64,000 nt of DNA from Sphingobacterium siyangense (GCF_007830445.1 NZ_VLKR01000025.1:1-64000); one strand, 5' to 3'; shown: positions 28,291 to 38,651, counted from the first letter of the stretch. Notes: generated from the sequence alone by a model not told the origin. Translations and numbers: made by a program.

Positions 28291-29676
28291 ATGAGAAAAC
28301 GAATAGCATATCCAGCACTTAGCGGTATCGCTTTGGCGCTTATTCTCAGCAGTTCGTGCCAAAACGCTACTAATAGCAGTCCAGACAGTCCCTCAAAGAT
28401 TGATTCAACCGATGGAAGCAAAATCAATGAAGATTCGCTATTAACAACTATTCAGCAACATACATTTCAATATTTTTGGGAAGGTGCCGAACCTACTTCC
28501 GGTCTCGCCAGGGAACGTATCCATATGGATGGTGTTTACCCTCAAAATGACCGTAATGTCGTGACCATAGGTGGTAGTGGCTTCGGGCTCATGGGTATGA
28601 TTGTCGCCATGGAACGTGGGTTTATCAGTCAGGAACAAGGTGTTCAAAAGCTGGATCACATCATGGATTATCTAGGCAAAATCGAACGGTTTAAAGGAGC
28701 CTGGGCACATTGGTACGATGGAGAACTGGGTACAGCGAAACCCTTTAGTGAAAAAGATAATGGCGGTGACATCGTTGAAACTGCATTCTTAGCCCAAGGC
28801 CTAATCGCCATTCGGGAATATCTAAAAGACAAAGGTGATTCTGCCCAACTCGTTGCCCAAAAAGCAGATAAACTATGGAAAGAAATCAATTGGAATCATT
28901 ACACAAATGGACAAAATGTTATTTATTGGCATTGGAGTCCTAAATTTAACTTCCAGCAAAATCACCCCGTCAGAGGATACGATGAATGTCTGATTACCTA
29001 TATTTTAGCAGCCTCCTCACCTACCTACCCTATTGCACCACAAGTGTATCATGAGGGCTGGGCAAGATCTGGTGCAATTAAAAGCTCCGCTAAAAAATAC
29101 GATATTCCGCTCGTGCTGAAGCACAATGCCAAAGAAGGTGAAGTGGGTCCGTTATTCTGGGAACATTACTCCTATTTAGGATTGAGTCCCAAAGGATTAA
29201 AAGACCAATATGCAGATTATTGGGAAGCGACAAGCAACCATGCTAAGATAAATTTGGCTTATGCAGATCTAAACCCAAAAGGTTATAAAGGTTACGGTTC
29301 GGATAAAGGCTGGGGCTGGACGGCCAGCTATTCCATTAACGGCTACGATGCACATCACCCAGACAACGACCCTGGTGTGATCTCGCCTACAGCAGCTTTG
29401 TCTTCCATGCCCTACACCCCACATGAAAGCATTCAGTTTGCGCAATACCTAGACAAACAACTCGGCAATAAAGTCTGGGGTAAATTTGGCTACTATGATG
29501 CCTACAGTGAAACGGCAAATTGGTATCCACAACGTTATCTAGCCATCGATCAGGGGCCTATTATTGTCATGATCGAAAACTATAGAACAGGTAAAATCTG
29601 GGAGCTATTTATGCAGGCCCCAGAAATTCAACAAGGACTAAAGAAACTCGGTTTTACAAGTCCTTATTTAAAATAG
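28291..29676 (+). CDS. GH144-like endo-beta-1,2-glucanase (glucoamylase-fold lipoprotein)
   Basis: This 461-residue protein has a lipoprotein signal (LSSSC, Cys23), so it is probably anchored in the outer membrane. The mature part begins LLTTIQQHTFQYFWEG and continues GLARERIHMDG, VTIGGSGFGLMGMIVAMERGF, KGAWAHWYDG, DNGGDIVETAFLAQGL, VRGYDECLITYILAASSP and YWEATSNHAKIN. This is the glycoamylase-type alpha/alpha-barrel domain (PF10091), whose best-known members form GH144, endo-beta-1,2-glucanases releasing sophorose-type oligosaccharides. The acidic residues in these motifs lie where the family has its catalytic acids, but I do not assign them individually. Next to a GH3 glucosidase and a SusC/SusD pair, beta-1,2-glucan is the most likely substrate. 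An unassigned relative with another beta-glucan target remains possible. Confidence 0.82.
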   Translation: MRKRIAYPALSGIALALILSSSCQNATNSSPDSPSKIDSTDGSKINEDSLLTTIQQHTFQYFWEGAEPTSGLARERIHMDGVYPQNDRNVVTIGGSGFGLMGMIVAMERGFISQEQGVQKLDHIMDYLGKIERFKGAWAHWYDGELGTAKPFSEKDNGGDIVETAFLAQGLIAIREYLKDKGDSAQLVAQKADKLWKEINWNHYTNGQNVIYWHWSPKFNFQQNHPVRGYDECLITYILAASSPTYPIAPQVYHEGWARSGAIKSSAKKYDIPLVLKHNAKEGEVGPLFWEHYSYLGLSPKGLKDQYADYWEATSNHAKINLAYADLNPKGYKGYGSDKGWGWTASYSINGYDAHHPDNDPGVISPTAALSSMPYTPHESIQFAQYLDKQLGNKVWGKFGYYDAYSETANWYPQRYLAIDQGPIIVMIENYRTGKIWELFMQAPEIQQGLKKLGFTSPYLK

Positions 29677-29840
29677 TGGTCTGTGGAATCATTTTCAATC
29701 CGTCACACGTTGAGAATGGTTCCTTCCACGAAAACAACAGGACATTCCATAAAAGAGCGTCAAGAGTCATCTTGAGCGCTTTACATAAACTTACCATGTA
29801 GCGAGGAAAGCAAAATCCATGCGCACAAAAAAATAATACG

Positions 29841-32117
29841 ATGAAAAAAGTAGTAGGTACTTTCCTTCTTGCATTGATCGCCTGGCATACAAGTCCAGCG
29901 CAATCCAATCAGAAAATGGACACGTTCATTAATCAGCTTATGGCTAAGATGACTGTCGAGGAAAAGATTGGACAACTTAATTTGGTCACCGGTGGTGAAG
30001 CGACGACCGGAACCACAGTATCCACGGGAGTAGAAGCGAAAATTAAAAATGGTCAAATCGGTGGGATTTTCAGCATGAGTACACCAGCGAAAATCCGCAA
30101 AACACAGGAAATAGCGATCAAGCAATCCCGGTTAAAAATACCCATCATCTTTGGGATGGATGTTATTCACGGGTATCGTACGGTGTTCCCAATTCCTTTA
30201 GGTCTTGCCGCTACCTGGGACATGAACTTGATTCAACAATCTGCACGTATAGCAGCCGAAGAAGCGACCGCCGATGGAATTAATTGGGCATTTTCGCCCA
30301 TGGTAGATATCTCGCGCGATCCACGCTGGGGTCGTATTTCCGAAGGTGCAGGTGAAGATACCTATCTAAGCTCTCGGGTAGCCGAAGCCATCGTCCATGG
30401 CTTCCAGGGGGATAACCTGGCAGCACACAACACCATGATGGCCTGTGTTAAACATTTCGCCTTATATGGTGCCGCTGAAGGTGGCCGTGACTACAATAGC
30501 ACAGATATGAGCCTCCACCGCATGTACAATGAATATTTACCGCCTTACAAAGCGGCATTAGATGCTGGAGCGGGAAGTATTATGACTTCTTTTAATGATA
30601 TCAATGGAGTCCCTGCCTCGGCAAACAAATGGTTAATGACTGATGTCTTACGCAAGCAATGGGGCTTTAAAGGATTGGTCGTAACCGATTATACTGCTGT
30701 AAACGAATTAACAGCACACGGTCTTGGTGATCTCCAGCAGGTCTCTGCTTTAAGCCTGAATGCTGGCGTTGATATGGATATGGTCGGTGAAGGATTTCTG
30801 ACGACGCTAAAAAAATCTTTGGATGCTGGAAAAGTCAAAATTGCAGATATTGACAGGGCTTGCCGTTTTGTTTTGGAGGCAAAGTATAAATTAGGCTTAT
30901 TTGACGATCCTTATCGCTATTGTGACGAAAAACGTGCAAAAACTGTGATCGGATCGGCTGCCAATCATGCCAAAGCCCGGGAAATTGCAGCAAAGTCATT
31001 TGTTTTGTTGAAAAACGAAAACCAAGTGCTTCCATTAAAAAAAACAGGAACAGTTGCTGTCATTGGCCCATTAGCCAATTCAGGTCCAAATATGCCCGGA
31101 ACCTGGAGTGTCAGTGCTGAATTGGACAAAACAGCCTCTTTAGTTGAGGGAATGAAGGCCGTGTTAGGCAACAAAGTAAATATTCTCACCCATCTCGGAA
31201 GTAATCTGTTGGAGGATCCGATTTACCAAAACCACGCAACCATGTTCGGCCGTACCATCGCACGCGATTCCCGAAAAGAAGAAGAGATCATTGCTGATGC
31301 CCTGAAAGTTGCCCAACAATCCGACGTCGTTGTGGCCGCACTTGGTGAAGCGTCTGAAATGTCAGGTGAAAGCTCCAGTCGCTCAGAACTGGATATTCCG
31401 AAAAATCAACAAAATCTGTTAAAAGCACTATTAGCAACAGGAAAACCAGTTGTACTGGTATTGTTTACAGGTAGGCCGCTAACGCTCACCTGGGAAGATG
31501 CTCACGTACCCGCAATATTAAACGTTTGGTTTGGCGGAACGGAAACAGGAAAAGCAGTAGCCGATGTTTTATTTGGGGATGTCGTTCCTTCAGGAAAGAT
31601 TACGGCCACTTTCCCACGCAATGTTGGTCAGATTCCGATCTATTATGCACACAAAAATACCGGCAGACCTTATGGAAACTCGGGTGATTTTGAAAAATTC
31701 AAATCAAATTACCTGGATGTAAGCAATTCCCCGCTCTACCCTTTTGGTTACGGATTAAGTTATACAACTTTTACCTATAGTGACATCCGTCTTGACCGCA
31801 ACACAATCGACGATAAAGGTACTCTTCAAGCAAGTATCGACATCAGTAATACCGGAAATTATGATGCGGAAGAAACGGTGCAACTCTATATCCAGGACTT
31901 AGTTGGCTCTGTCACTCGTCCCGTAAAAGAATTAAAAGGGTTTCAAAAAATATTCCTCAAAAAAGGAGAACAAAAAACCGTAAACTTTAACATCAAAGTA
32001 GACGATCTTAAATTCTTCGACAACAACCTCAATTATGTTGCCGAACCAGGGAATTTCAAAGTCTATATTGGTCCGAACAGTCGCAATGTAAAAGAAAAAG
32101 AATTTGAATTGCTTTAA
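29841..32117 (+). CDS. GH3 beta-glucosidase (BglX type)
   Basis: This 758-residue exported enzyme has the normal GH3 layout. A signal peptide (about 1-20, ending SPAQ) precedes the TIM-barrel domain with MTVEEKIGQLNLV, IIFGMDVIHGYRTVFPIPLG and the KHF region. The nucleophile Asp283 lies in GLVVTDYTAVNEL. The alpha/beta sandwich (about 390-600) has ARSSSRSELD-like acid/base surroundings in GESSSRSELDIP, and a C-terminal fibronectin type III domain ends the protein. BglX-like GH3 enzymes include beta-glucosidases that cleave sophorose and longer beta-1,2-linked oligosaccharides, which would complete the action of the GH144-like enzyme. It follows that gene by 164 bp, a gap holding one bulged hairpin but no clear promoter. 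Confidence 0.92.
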   Translation: MKKVVGTFLLALIAWHTSPAQSNQKMDTFINQLMAKMTVEEKIGQLNLVTGGEATTGTTVSTGVEAKIKNGQIGGIFSMSTPAKIRKTQEIAIKQSRLKIPIIFGMDVIHGYRTVFPIPLGLAATWDMNLIQQSARIAAEEATADGINWAFSPMVDISRDPRWGRISEGAGEDTYLSSRVAEAIVHGFQGDNLAAHNTMMACVKHFALYGAAEGGRDYNSTDMSLHRMYNEYLPPYKAALDAGAGSIMTSFNDINGVPASANKWLMTDVLRKQWGFKGLVVTDYTAVNELTAHGLGDLQQVSALSLNAGVDMDMVGEGFLTTLKKSLDAGKVKIADIDRACRFVLEAKYKLGLFDDPYRYCDEKRAKTVIGSAANHAKAREIAAKSFVLLKNENQVLPLKKTGTVAVIGPLANSGPNMPGTWSVSAELDKTASLVEGMKAVLGNKVNILTHLGSNLLEDPIYQNHATMFGRTIARDSRKEEEIIADALKVAQQSDVVVAALGEASEMSGESSSRSELDIPKNQQNLLKALLATGKPVVLVLFTGRPLTLTWEDAHVPAILNVWFGGTETGKAVADVLFGDVVPSGKITATFPRNVGQIPIYYAHKNTGRPYGNSGDFEKFKSNYLDVSNSPLYPFGYGLSYTTFTYSDIRLDRNTIDDKGTLQASIDISNTGNYDAEETVQLYIQDLVGSVTRPVKELKGFQKIFLKKGEQKTVNFNIKVDDLKFFDNNLNYVAEPGNFKVYIGPNSRNVKEKEFELL

Positions 32118-32139
32118 ATCTATTGCAACTGTATAAAAA

Positions 32140-32174
32140 ACAAGGCGGACCTTAGGAAATAAGGTCCGCCTTGT
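32140..32174. terminator. Bidirectional terminator between PUL 2 and the sulfatase PUL
   Basis: A 15-bp perfect stem (32140-32154 with 32160-32174) has a 5-nt loop, with A-runs on the left and a T-rich right flank. It serves the GH3 gene ending at 32117 and the minus-strand sulfatase gene ending at 32201. Confidence 0.88.
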
Positions 32175-32200
32175 TTATGTTAGGCTGTCGTTACGCCTAC

Positions 32201-33565
32201 CTATTTCATATTCCCATCAAAGCTTTCAAACAATACGCGCAATTCCGCCGCTTTTTCTGGATAATCCTTTAAAATATTTGTTCTTTCGCTCGGATCCCAG
32301 GCAATGTTATGTAATTCTTCAATAGCATCATAGGGTTTGCCCGAAATCTGATTGACTCCGCCTGCTACCCGCCGATACTTCCAGTCACCTGACCGAACAG
32401 CCTCAACATGTCCATAATTCACTAAAAATATCGGTCTGTGTGCTGTTTTTAAATCTTCCGATTTCCCATTCAACAAAGAATCGATCGCTTGGCCATCAAT
32501 GGATTTCTTCGGCAAGGATGCACCAGTCCATTTGGCTATCGTAGGCAATACATCCAAGTTGCTAATTGCCTGCCGAATAACTTTTCCTTCTTGTGCATAG
32601 CCTTTGCCATAAACAATGAAAGGCACACGAACACCACCTTCTGTTGTTTCGGCTTTCGAACCTTTGAAGACTCCAGCAGTACCCACATGCCAATTTTTTG
32701 TGGCATGATCATCAGACATCCGCGATGGATAGGATATCCAGGGACCATTGTCACTTGAAAAAATCAAAATGGTATTATCGGCAAGGCCTTTTCGTTCAAC
32801 CGTTTTCCAGAGCTCCGAAAAATTATGATCTAACTCCTGCATCACCGCACCAAGTGGGCCTGCATTTTGCTGATCTGCAAATCGGTTCTTTTTGTTGGCA
32901 AATGCCAAAGGAAGATGCGGGAAATTATGCGCATAGTATAAAAAGAATGGATGATCTTTATCTTGGTCTTCTATGAACTTCACTGTTTCTTTGTGATAAA
33001 GTGCGCTCAGGTCCGAATCATCGGGCGCAACGACTTCAGGTTTCCGATTCCTAAAGATCTTAATGACAGAGTCTGTTTTTACATAAGGATCGCGATAATC
33101 ATGGCTATACAGCATGCCATAAAAAGAATCGAAGCCTTGTTGATTAGGATGATGGTAAGTCTGTTTATCCCCTAAATGCCATTTCCCGATTAACGCAGTT
33201 CTATAGCCTACCTTTTTTAATAATTCGGCAATCGTTTCCTCATCGTCAGGCAAGCCTAAATTTGACCCTGGACCGATCGGTGCGGGAAGATTATAACGGG
33301 AAGCATATCTTCCGGTTAATAAAGACGCTCTTGACGGTGTACAGGAGGGCGTAGAAACCATAAAGTTTGTTGCTCTCACGCCCTTACTGGCGATCGAGTC
33401 CAAAAAAGGGGTTGAGATATTCGGACTTCCATAACAACCAATGTCGCTATAACCAAGATCATCGGTCAGAATCAAGATAATATTAGGCTTTTTTTGCTGG
33501 GCATTGGCAAAAGCCACCAGTAAAAATAAAGCCATAGAGGTCATAAGTTTAGTGTATCGCATCAT
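32201..33565 (-). CDS. Sulfatase (family S1, formylglycine type)
   Basis: I place the start at the ATG at 33565 (454 residues) because it gives a clean signal peptide ending NAQ; a GTG ten codons earlier is less likely. The protein begins KKPNIILILTDDLGYSDIGCYG, where the Asp pair binds calcium. SCTPSRASLLTGR follows, in which Cys75 of the CxPxR motif is the residue converted to formylglycine. Other S1 landmarks are IGKWHLG near 140 and IFSSDNGPW near 280. It should remove sulfate esters from a glycan in the periplasm, and needs an anaerobic or aerobic maturase encoded elsewhere. It follows SusD by 43 bp and is the only enzyme in this locus, so the sugar backbone cannot be inferred. The S1 subfamily cannot be told by eye. 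Confidence 0.93.
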   Translation of the reverse strand: MMRYTKLMTSMALFLLVAFANAQQKKPNIILILTDDLGYSDIGCYGSPNISTPFLDSIASKGVRATNFMVSTPSCTPSRASLLTGRYASRYNLPAPIGPGSNLGLPDDEETIAELLKKVGYRTALIGKWHLGDKQTYHHPNQQGFDSFYGMLYSHDYRDPYVKTDSVIKIFRNRKPEVVAPDDSDLSALYHKETVKFIEDQDKDHPFFLYYAHNFPHLPLAFANKKNRFADQQNAGPLGAVMQELDHNFSELWKTVERKGLADNTILIFSSDNGPWISYPSRMSDDHATKNWHVGTAGVFKGSKAETTEGGVRVPFIVYGKGYAQEGKVIRQAISNLDVLPTIAKWTGASLPKKSIDGQAIDSLLNGKSEDLKTAHRPIFLVNYGHVEAVRSGDWKYRRVAGGVNQISGKPYDAIEELHNIAWDPSERTNILKDYPEKAAELRVLFESFDGNMK

Positions 33566-33608
33566 ATTTGTATGAGTTAATTGGAATCGTGTCACAAGAT
33601 AACAATTT

Positions 33609-35219
33609 TTACCAATTTGGATTCTGTTTTAGATTCGGATTGAGGTTAATTTCCCGTTGTGGGATGGGCCAGAGATAATGCTTTTTCGCATCAAAAACAC
33701 GGCTTTCGGAGGCTGCTTCAACGACAACTGCCTCTCCGTTATTATTTTGATAGGTGATGCCATACACTTTACCAGGAACTACCTTTTCAGCAGTTTTCCA
33801 TCGTCTTATATCCGCGAGATGCAATCCCTCAAATGCCAGTTCCACCGTACGCTCGCGACGAACCAACTGGCGAAGTTGTTCCTGATTTACTTGATTACTT
33901 ATTATTGGAAGTTTTACATCAGTGCGCGAATTTCTAATTTGGTTAATGGCATCGTAAACACTGCCATCAATTTCGCCGAGCTCAATCTTTGCTTCCGCAT
34001 AGGTCAATAATATTTCGGCATAACGCAGTAGCATGATATTCAACCCACTTTTTGAGGGGTTTGCCAAATCTTTTTTATCGATATATTTCTTTATATTGAA
34101 ACCTGTTGTGGAAGCAATATAAGTACTCCCCACAGCATCAGCAGTCCCACTATTGGGTGCAGGATGAAAAATAGCGCCATTGGGAAGCGGATCGCCATCC
34201 AAAAAAATTGAAAAAGCAAGCCGCGGGTCGCGATTTTTAGAGGGATTTTTGGGATCATAACCACTATTGGTATCCGTAATAACCAACCCACTTGAAGTCT
34301 CGTAACTATCTGTCAAGGCTTTGGTAGGCACATAGGTACTCTGCCCATTTTGCTGGCTATAGGGGGCTAAGAGGTTAAAAACACTTTGTGTGTATATATT
34401 TTCCAGAAATTGCTTATCCAACAGCACCTCTTTGTTATTTTCAGCCGCATACGTAAAGAGATTTGCATACAGGGGGTAAAGCTCGAATCGTTTGCTATCG
34501 ATAATCGTTTTTGCGGCTTTTGCTGCTGCTTCAAATCGCCCTGCGTATAAATCTGACCGTGCTTTCAGGCCCAATGCGGCCCAACGGGTTATGCGCCCCA
34601 CATCGTTACTGGAGTAGCTTTCAGGCAAACTTGCCGCAGCCAGTTCCAATTCGGTGTCAATAAAATCGTAAATTTCTTTAAGGTCGGCGCGTTGTACCGC
34701 CCTTCCCTCTTCCAAGGTCAGCGGCGCTTTTACCAAAGGTACCCCGCCAAATAAATAGGCCAATTTGATATATTGATAGGCTCTTAACACACGAGCCTCG
34801 CCGATAAATCTGGCGATTAGTGCTTCATCCCGGCTGCCCTCGATTTTACCAACATTCGCCAAAAAGTAATTGGCCGCACCGATTCCTTTATAGGCACTAC
34901 TCCAGGTATTGTACAATCGGGAGCTTGAAGCGTCATAAGTACCAAGCTCGATATACGCATCCACAGCGAAAGGCTGATTGACATGCGCTATGTCCGTCAA
35001 TGCATCTGAATAGAAGATTTCCGCTCCATCAAGATCATTGTAGAGCGCATTTACAGCAAGCTCCGCATCGGCTTGGCTTTTCCAAAATATATTCTCCGAC
35101 AGACGATCAGTTGGTACGGCATCCAACAGATTCTTATCACAGCCCATCAGCATAAGCGAAAACAGTCCGAAACTGAAAATCCAGTTTCCTTTTTGACATA
35201 GATATTTGTAAAAATTCAT
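33609..35219 (-). CDS. SusD/RagB-family lipoprotein (sulfatase PUL)
   Basis: This 536-residue outer-membrane lipoprotein has a signal with LMGC and acylated Cys27, followed by DKNLLDAVPTDRLSENIFW. Family motifs are GEARVLRAYQYIKLAYLFGGVPL near 145, LLRYAEILLTYAEAKIELGE near 395 and RRERTVELAFEGLHLADIRRW near 445. It sits between the damaged susC (34 bp upstream) and the sulfatase gene (43 bp downstream), so all three were one operon. With a frameshifted partner it may be non-functional in this strain unless the frameshift is an artefact. Confidence 0.94.
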   Translation of the reverse strand: MNFYKYLCQKGNWIFSFGLFSLMLMGCDKNLLDAVPTDRLSENIFWKSQADAELAVNALYNDLDGAEIFYSDALTDIAHVNQPFAVDAYIELGTYDASSSRLYNTWSSAYKGIGAANYFLANVGKIEGSRDEALIARFIGEARVLRAYQYIKLAYLFGGVPLVKAPLTLEEGRAVQRADLKEIYDFIDTELELAAASLPESYSSNDVGRITRWAALGLKARSDLYAGRFEAAAKAAKTIIDSKRFELYPLYANLFTYAAENNKEVLLDKQFLENIYTQSVFNLLAPYSQQNGQSTYVPTKALTDSYETSSGLVITDTNSGYDPKNPSKNRDPRLAFSIFLDGDPLPNGAIFHPAPNSGTADAVGSTYIASTTGFNIKKYIDKKDLANPSKSGLNIMLLRYAEILLTYAEAKIELGEIDGSVYDAINQIRNSRTDVKLPIISNQVNQEQLRQLVRRERTVELAFEGLHLADIRRWKTAEKVVPGKVYGITYQNNNGEAVVVEAASESRVFDAKKHYLWPIPQREINLNPNLKQNPNW

Positions 35220-35253
35220 GAGTCCTCAATTAAATAGTATAGTAACAATCACC

Positions 35254-38200
35254 CTACAGGGTCAAATTTACACCCAGTGTATAAAGTCCAGTTTGCGGAT
35301 AATATACTGCTCGACCAGATTCCGCTTCGGGATCCAAATTCCATTCGTTCAATTTTGAAATTGTCCATAAATTTGTCGCGGATAGGTATACCCGTAGTTT
35401 GTTGATTGCTGTCTTTCCGATTGCATTTAGGGGTATTGTATACCCCAACTGTATATTTTTCAAACGCAGATAAGAACCATTGACCACTAAACGGTCCGAC
35501 GTTGCGACATTGCGCAAATCATATTTGACCACACGCGGAAAGCGTGCATCGGTATGTGTCGGTGTCCAATAATTGTCCGTAAATATTTCATGTGTAAATC
35601 CTTCCTGATTTCCCATCTCCGCCAATGCACCGGACAATCGCGTATCAACTTTCGCTGCCCCTTGAAAAAGGAGATCAAGATCAAAATTTTTAAAATTGAA
35701 ACTCCCATTAATTCCGAAGGTATATCTGGGAAAGGAATTCCCGATGGCGGCCATGTCATTTGCATTGATTATACCGTCGCCATTCAAATCCACATATTTC
35801 ACATCTCCGGGCTTCGTATTGGTGGCATACGTAGCACCATAAGCTTTAATTTCCTCCGGAGACTGAAAGATACCGTCGGTCTTATATCCCCAAAGGGTAT
35901 TGATCGGGAGCCCTTTGGCAATGATATACCTTGGGTCAATATCCGACCCTGCGATATAGGGTCCTGTACCTTTTAGATCTGTTACTTCATTATGGTTGAT
36001 ACTAAAGTTTGCATTTAATTGGTACGCAAAAGCCCCAGGAGCGCTTGGTCTTTGCTGATAATTTGCACTGAATTCCCAGCCACGATTCAGTACCGTACCA
36101 GCATTTTGGGGTGAAGGTTTTAATCCCAAAACGGCGGGAATATCCAGATTCAGTAAAATATCGTCGGTAACCTTGTTATAATAATCCAAGGTAAACGTCA
36201 AGCGATTGTTTAGGAAAGCGGCATCCAAACCCAAGTCATACTGTGTCGTAGACTCCCAACCCAATTGCTGATTGGCATAACTGTCCAGCCGGTAACCCTG
36301 TACAGATTTACCCCCAAAATCATATCCTGCTGCAATTAAGGCCGAATAATAACTATACAAGTCGACAGATTGGTTTCCCGTCTTTCCCCAGGAAGCACGC
36401 AACTTGAATTCGTTCAACCAATTCCCTATGGGTTTCCAAAACTCTTCCTTGGATAGTAGCCATCCTGCTGATGCCGAAGGGAAAAAACCGTATTGTTTAT
36501 CTCCCGTAAAACGGGATGAACCATCATAGCGGCCATTCACTTCAAGCAGGTACTTGCCCTTCCAATCGTAGTTTATCCGACCAAAAAAAGAACGCAAGCC
36601 ATACTGCACATCATAACCGCTATTATTTTTTGTAGCGTCGTCAGCCCCCTGTCCAATAGAGGTAATGTCATTGTTGTAGAATCGTTCGCGATAGGCCGTA
36701 AGATAATTTTGGTAATTGTGAATCTGTGAATACCCAGCTAATGCCTTGATATGATTTGGCCCGGTCGTCAACTGATAGGTCAACAGGTTGTTCCATGTAT
36801 ACTCGCTGCTATTATCACGAATTTCGGTTAACGAATTGATCGGAAAACTCTTTACTATCCCTGTATTTCGGTCTTTATTGTCAAAAGCGTTCAAAAAGGT
36901 TTTGCTGTTGTTGAAGTTTACCCTAACACCAAATTGGGAAGTAAACAACAAATTTTTCACTAATTGAATGTCTGTTTTAACGATGGAGCTTAGGTAGTTT
37001 TCATTTACCTTTTTAAAACCACTTTTTTCAATCAACATTAAAGGATTATTTCCTTGCGTACTTAAATCCGTAGGTACCATCATCATATTTAGGCACCACC
37101 CACATCGAGCCATGGAGAAAGTTATTGATCGGATCACGTCCGGGCTCGGCGGCTTTGCTATATCGGTAGTTTATACTTCCCGTAAAATTAAGCCAAGAGG
37201 TTGCTTTGTAATCGTTGTTTAGCCGGATATCCGCCAATTCAGCACCATAATGCTCAATAATACCATCCTGCTTGTTATAACGAACGGCCAATCTGGAGCG
37301 CAGGATCTCATTTCCACCAGCGAATGACAAGGCATGATCTTGTTGAGGAGCTGTTTTCAACAGCGTGTCAAACCATGTATTCGGTAAAGGATATTTTTCA
37401 CGATCAGTTGCCGTTTGGTAGGCCGTAATGGATTCGTCACTAAATCGCGCTGGTACCGCCAGTCCCGCATTACGGTAGGCGTCCTGTTGCAATTGGAGGT
37501 AGGATACGGCATCCATCTGCTTGGGCTTATTAATTGATTTCTGTAAAGCGTAATAGCCATTATAATCAATCACAACATGTCCAGATTTTGCACTTTTGGT
37601 GGTTACAATAATTACACCGTTGGTCGCGCGTGATCCATATATCGCCGTGGAAGCCGCATCCTTTAGGACTGAAATTGAGGCAATATCATTGGGGTTTAAC
37701 TTGGACCAGGGTTGTTCAATTCCATCCACGATGACCAAAGCATTATTCTTGCTGAGATCATATCCACTGGTGCTGCTCGAATTGGTATTAAATGTAGTCA
37801 GTCCTCTGATTCGAATATTGGCAGCTGATTGTCCTGGTTTTCCACCAAGATCTTGCACAGTTACCCCCGGCAATAGGCCCTGTAAAGCTTGCTGCGTATT
37901 AGAAACCGGTCTTTTCGTCAGTTTATCACCATCAATACTGGCGACTGAATTGGTCAACGAGATTTTTTTCTGCGTTCCATAGCCAACAACGACCACCTCA
38001 TCAAGGTCCTGTGTAACTGGATCCAATTCAATTTTCGTGGGAGATTCGGAAACTAACACGGTCTTTTTTTTGTAACCAATGCGCGAGAGTGTAATCGAAA
38101 AGGGTAATTTCTGTCCCGTTACAATTTGAAAAAAACCTTTTTGATCGCTCGTAACAGCATGAGTTACGGCTTCGAGTTGAATGGTTACGCCTTCAAGAGG

Positions 38201-38350
38201 TTGTTTAAGCTGGCTATCATATACATATCCCGATAAGGATGCATTGATAATCGGTCTGACATCTGTTTGTGCATATACCTGATGCCCAACGCCAGATAAT
38301 AGTAAACATAGCGACAAGGTAGAATACCGGAGTACCCTAAAATTTTTCAT
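35254..38350 (-). pseudogene. SusC/RagA-family transporter broken by a frameshift
   Basis: Two overlapping frames together make one SusC of about 1030 residues. The 5' part (38350 to 37046) carries the signal peptide, carboxypeptidase-like domain, DEVVVVGYGTQKK, the plug (NALVIVDGIEQ, VLKDAASTAIYGSRATNGVI) and the start of the barrel. It ends out of place at KYDDGTYGFKYARK. The 3' part resumes family sequence at STQGNNPLMLIEKSGFKK and continues to the normal end LYTLGVNLTL at 35254. The shift lies at about 37055-37068 and needs one extra or two missing bases. No long homopolymer is present there, so an easy slippage error is not evident. I use the ATG at 38350 as start. A sequencing error, a true null allele, or programmed shifting (least likely) could explain it. 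Confidence 0.85.
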
Positions 38351-38423
38351 AGATAAAGTGTTAATGGTGAATACGAACAAGTGCCAACGCCAATCGAAAA
38401 CTTGTTTTTATTTTGAAGACATG

Positions 38424-38445
38424 AGGGGAAGCGAGCGCCTCCCCT
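38424..38445 (-). promoter_or_regulatory. Strong hairpin in the susC leader
   Basis: In the minus-strand transcript a 9-bp stem (one G-U) with a 4-nt loop forms between the end of the 36-codon leader ORF (38475) and the susC start (38350). No T-run follows, so it is not a simple terminator. It could modulate translation or RNA stability. Confidence 0.5.
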
Positions 38446-38474
38446 GCTGTCAGTTTGAGAAAAGATAAGGGAAA

Positions 38475-38585
38475 TTATCCTATATGGCACATTCGCATCT
38501 TTCTTACATCTGGGGATTTAGCCTTCAAAGACTTTGCAGTAATACTTACGAAAAATGTGCTTTTACTAATATTGATATGTTCCAT
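38475..38585 (-). CDS. Possible 36-residue leader peptide upstream of susC
   Basis: An ATG at 38585 opens 36 codons, from MEHINISKSTFF through SITAKSLKAKSPDV to RKMRMCHIG and a TAA. It lies in the transcript leader of the sulfatase-PUL susC, between a perfect TAnnTTTG box (38652-38659) and a strong hairpin (38424-38445). I do not recognise the peptide. It has no signal peptide and is basic. The arrangement of short ORF, hairpin and main gene is reminiscent of attenuation, but nothing proves translation, and a start this weak in an AT-rich region may be chance. Confidence 0.35.
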   Translation of the reverse strand: MEHINISKSTFFVSITAKSLKAKSPDVRKMRMCHIG

Positions 38586-38651
38586 AATAATGTGTTAATT
38601 CGCCGCCCTGAAATTAATACATATTTTCAACCACGACCTGTTATCTTCTCA

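Noticed and set aside
29750..29790. Hairpin between the GH144-like and GH3 genes as a terminator
   Set aside because: One bulged base and no T-run; at most an RNA-processing structure.
35554..35976. 140-codon plus-strand frame inside the sulfatase-PUL susC
   Set aside because: Antisense to conserved SusC barrel sequence, no start context or motifs.
37046..37137. Programmed ribosomal frameshift in susC
   Set aside because: No slippery heptamer followed by a pseudoknot is visible, and SusC proteins are not known to use it; a mutation or sequencing error is simpler.
38424..38445. Rho-independent terminator before susC
   Set aside because: The stem is strong but no T-run follows on the minus strand.
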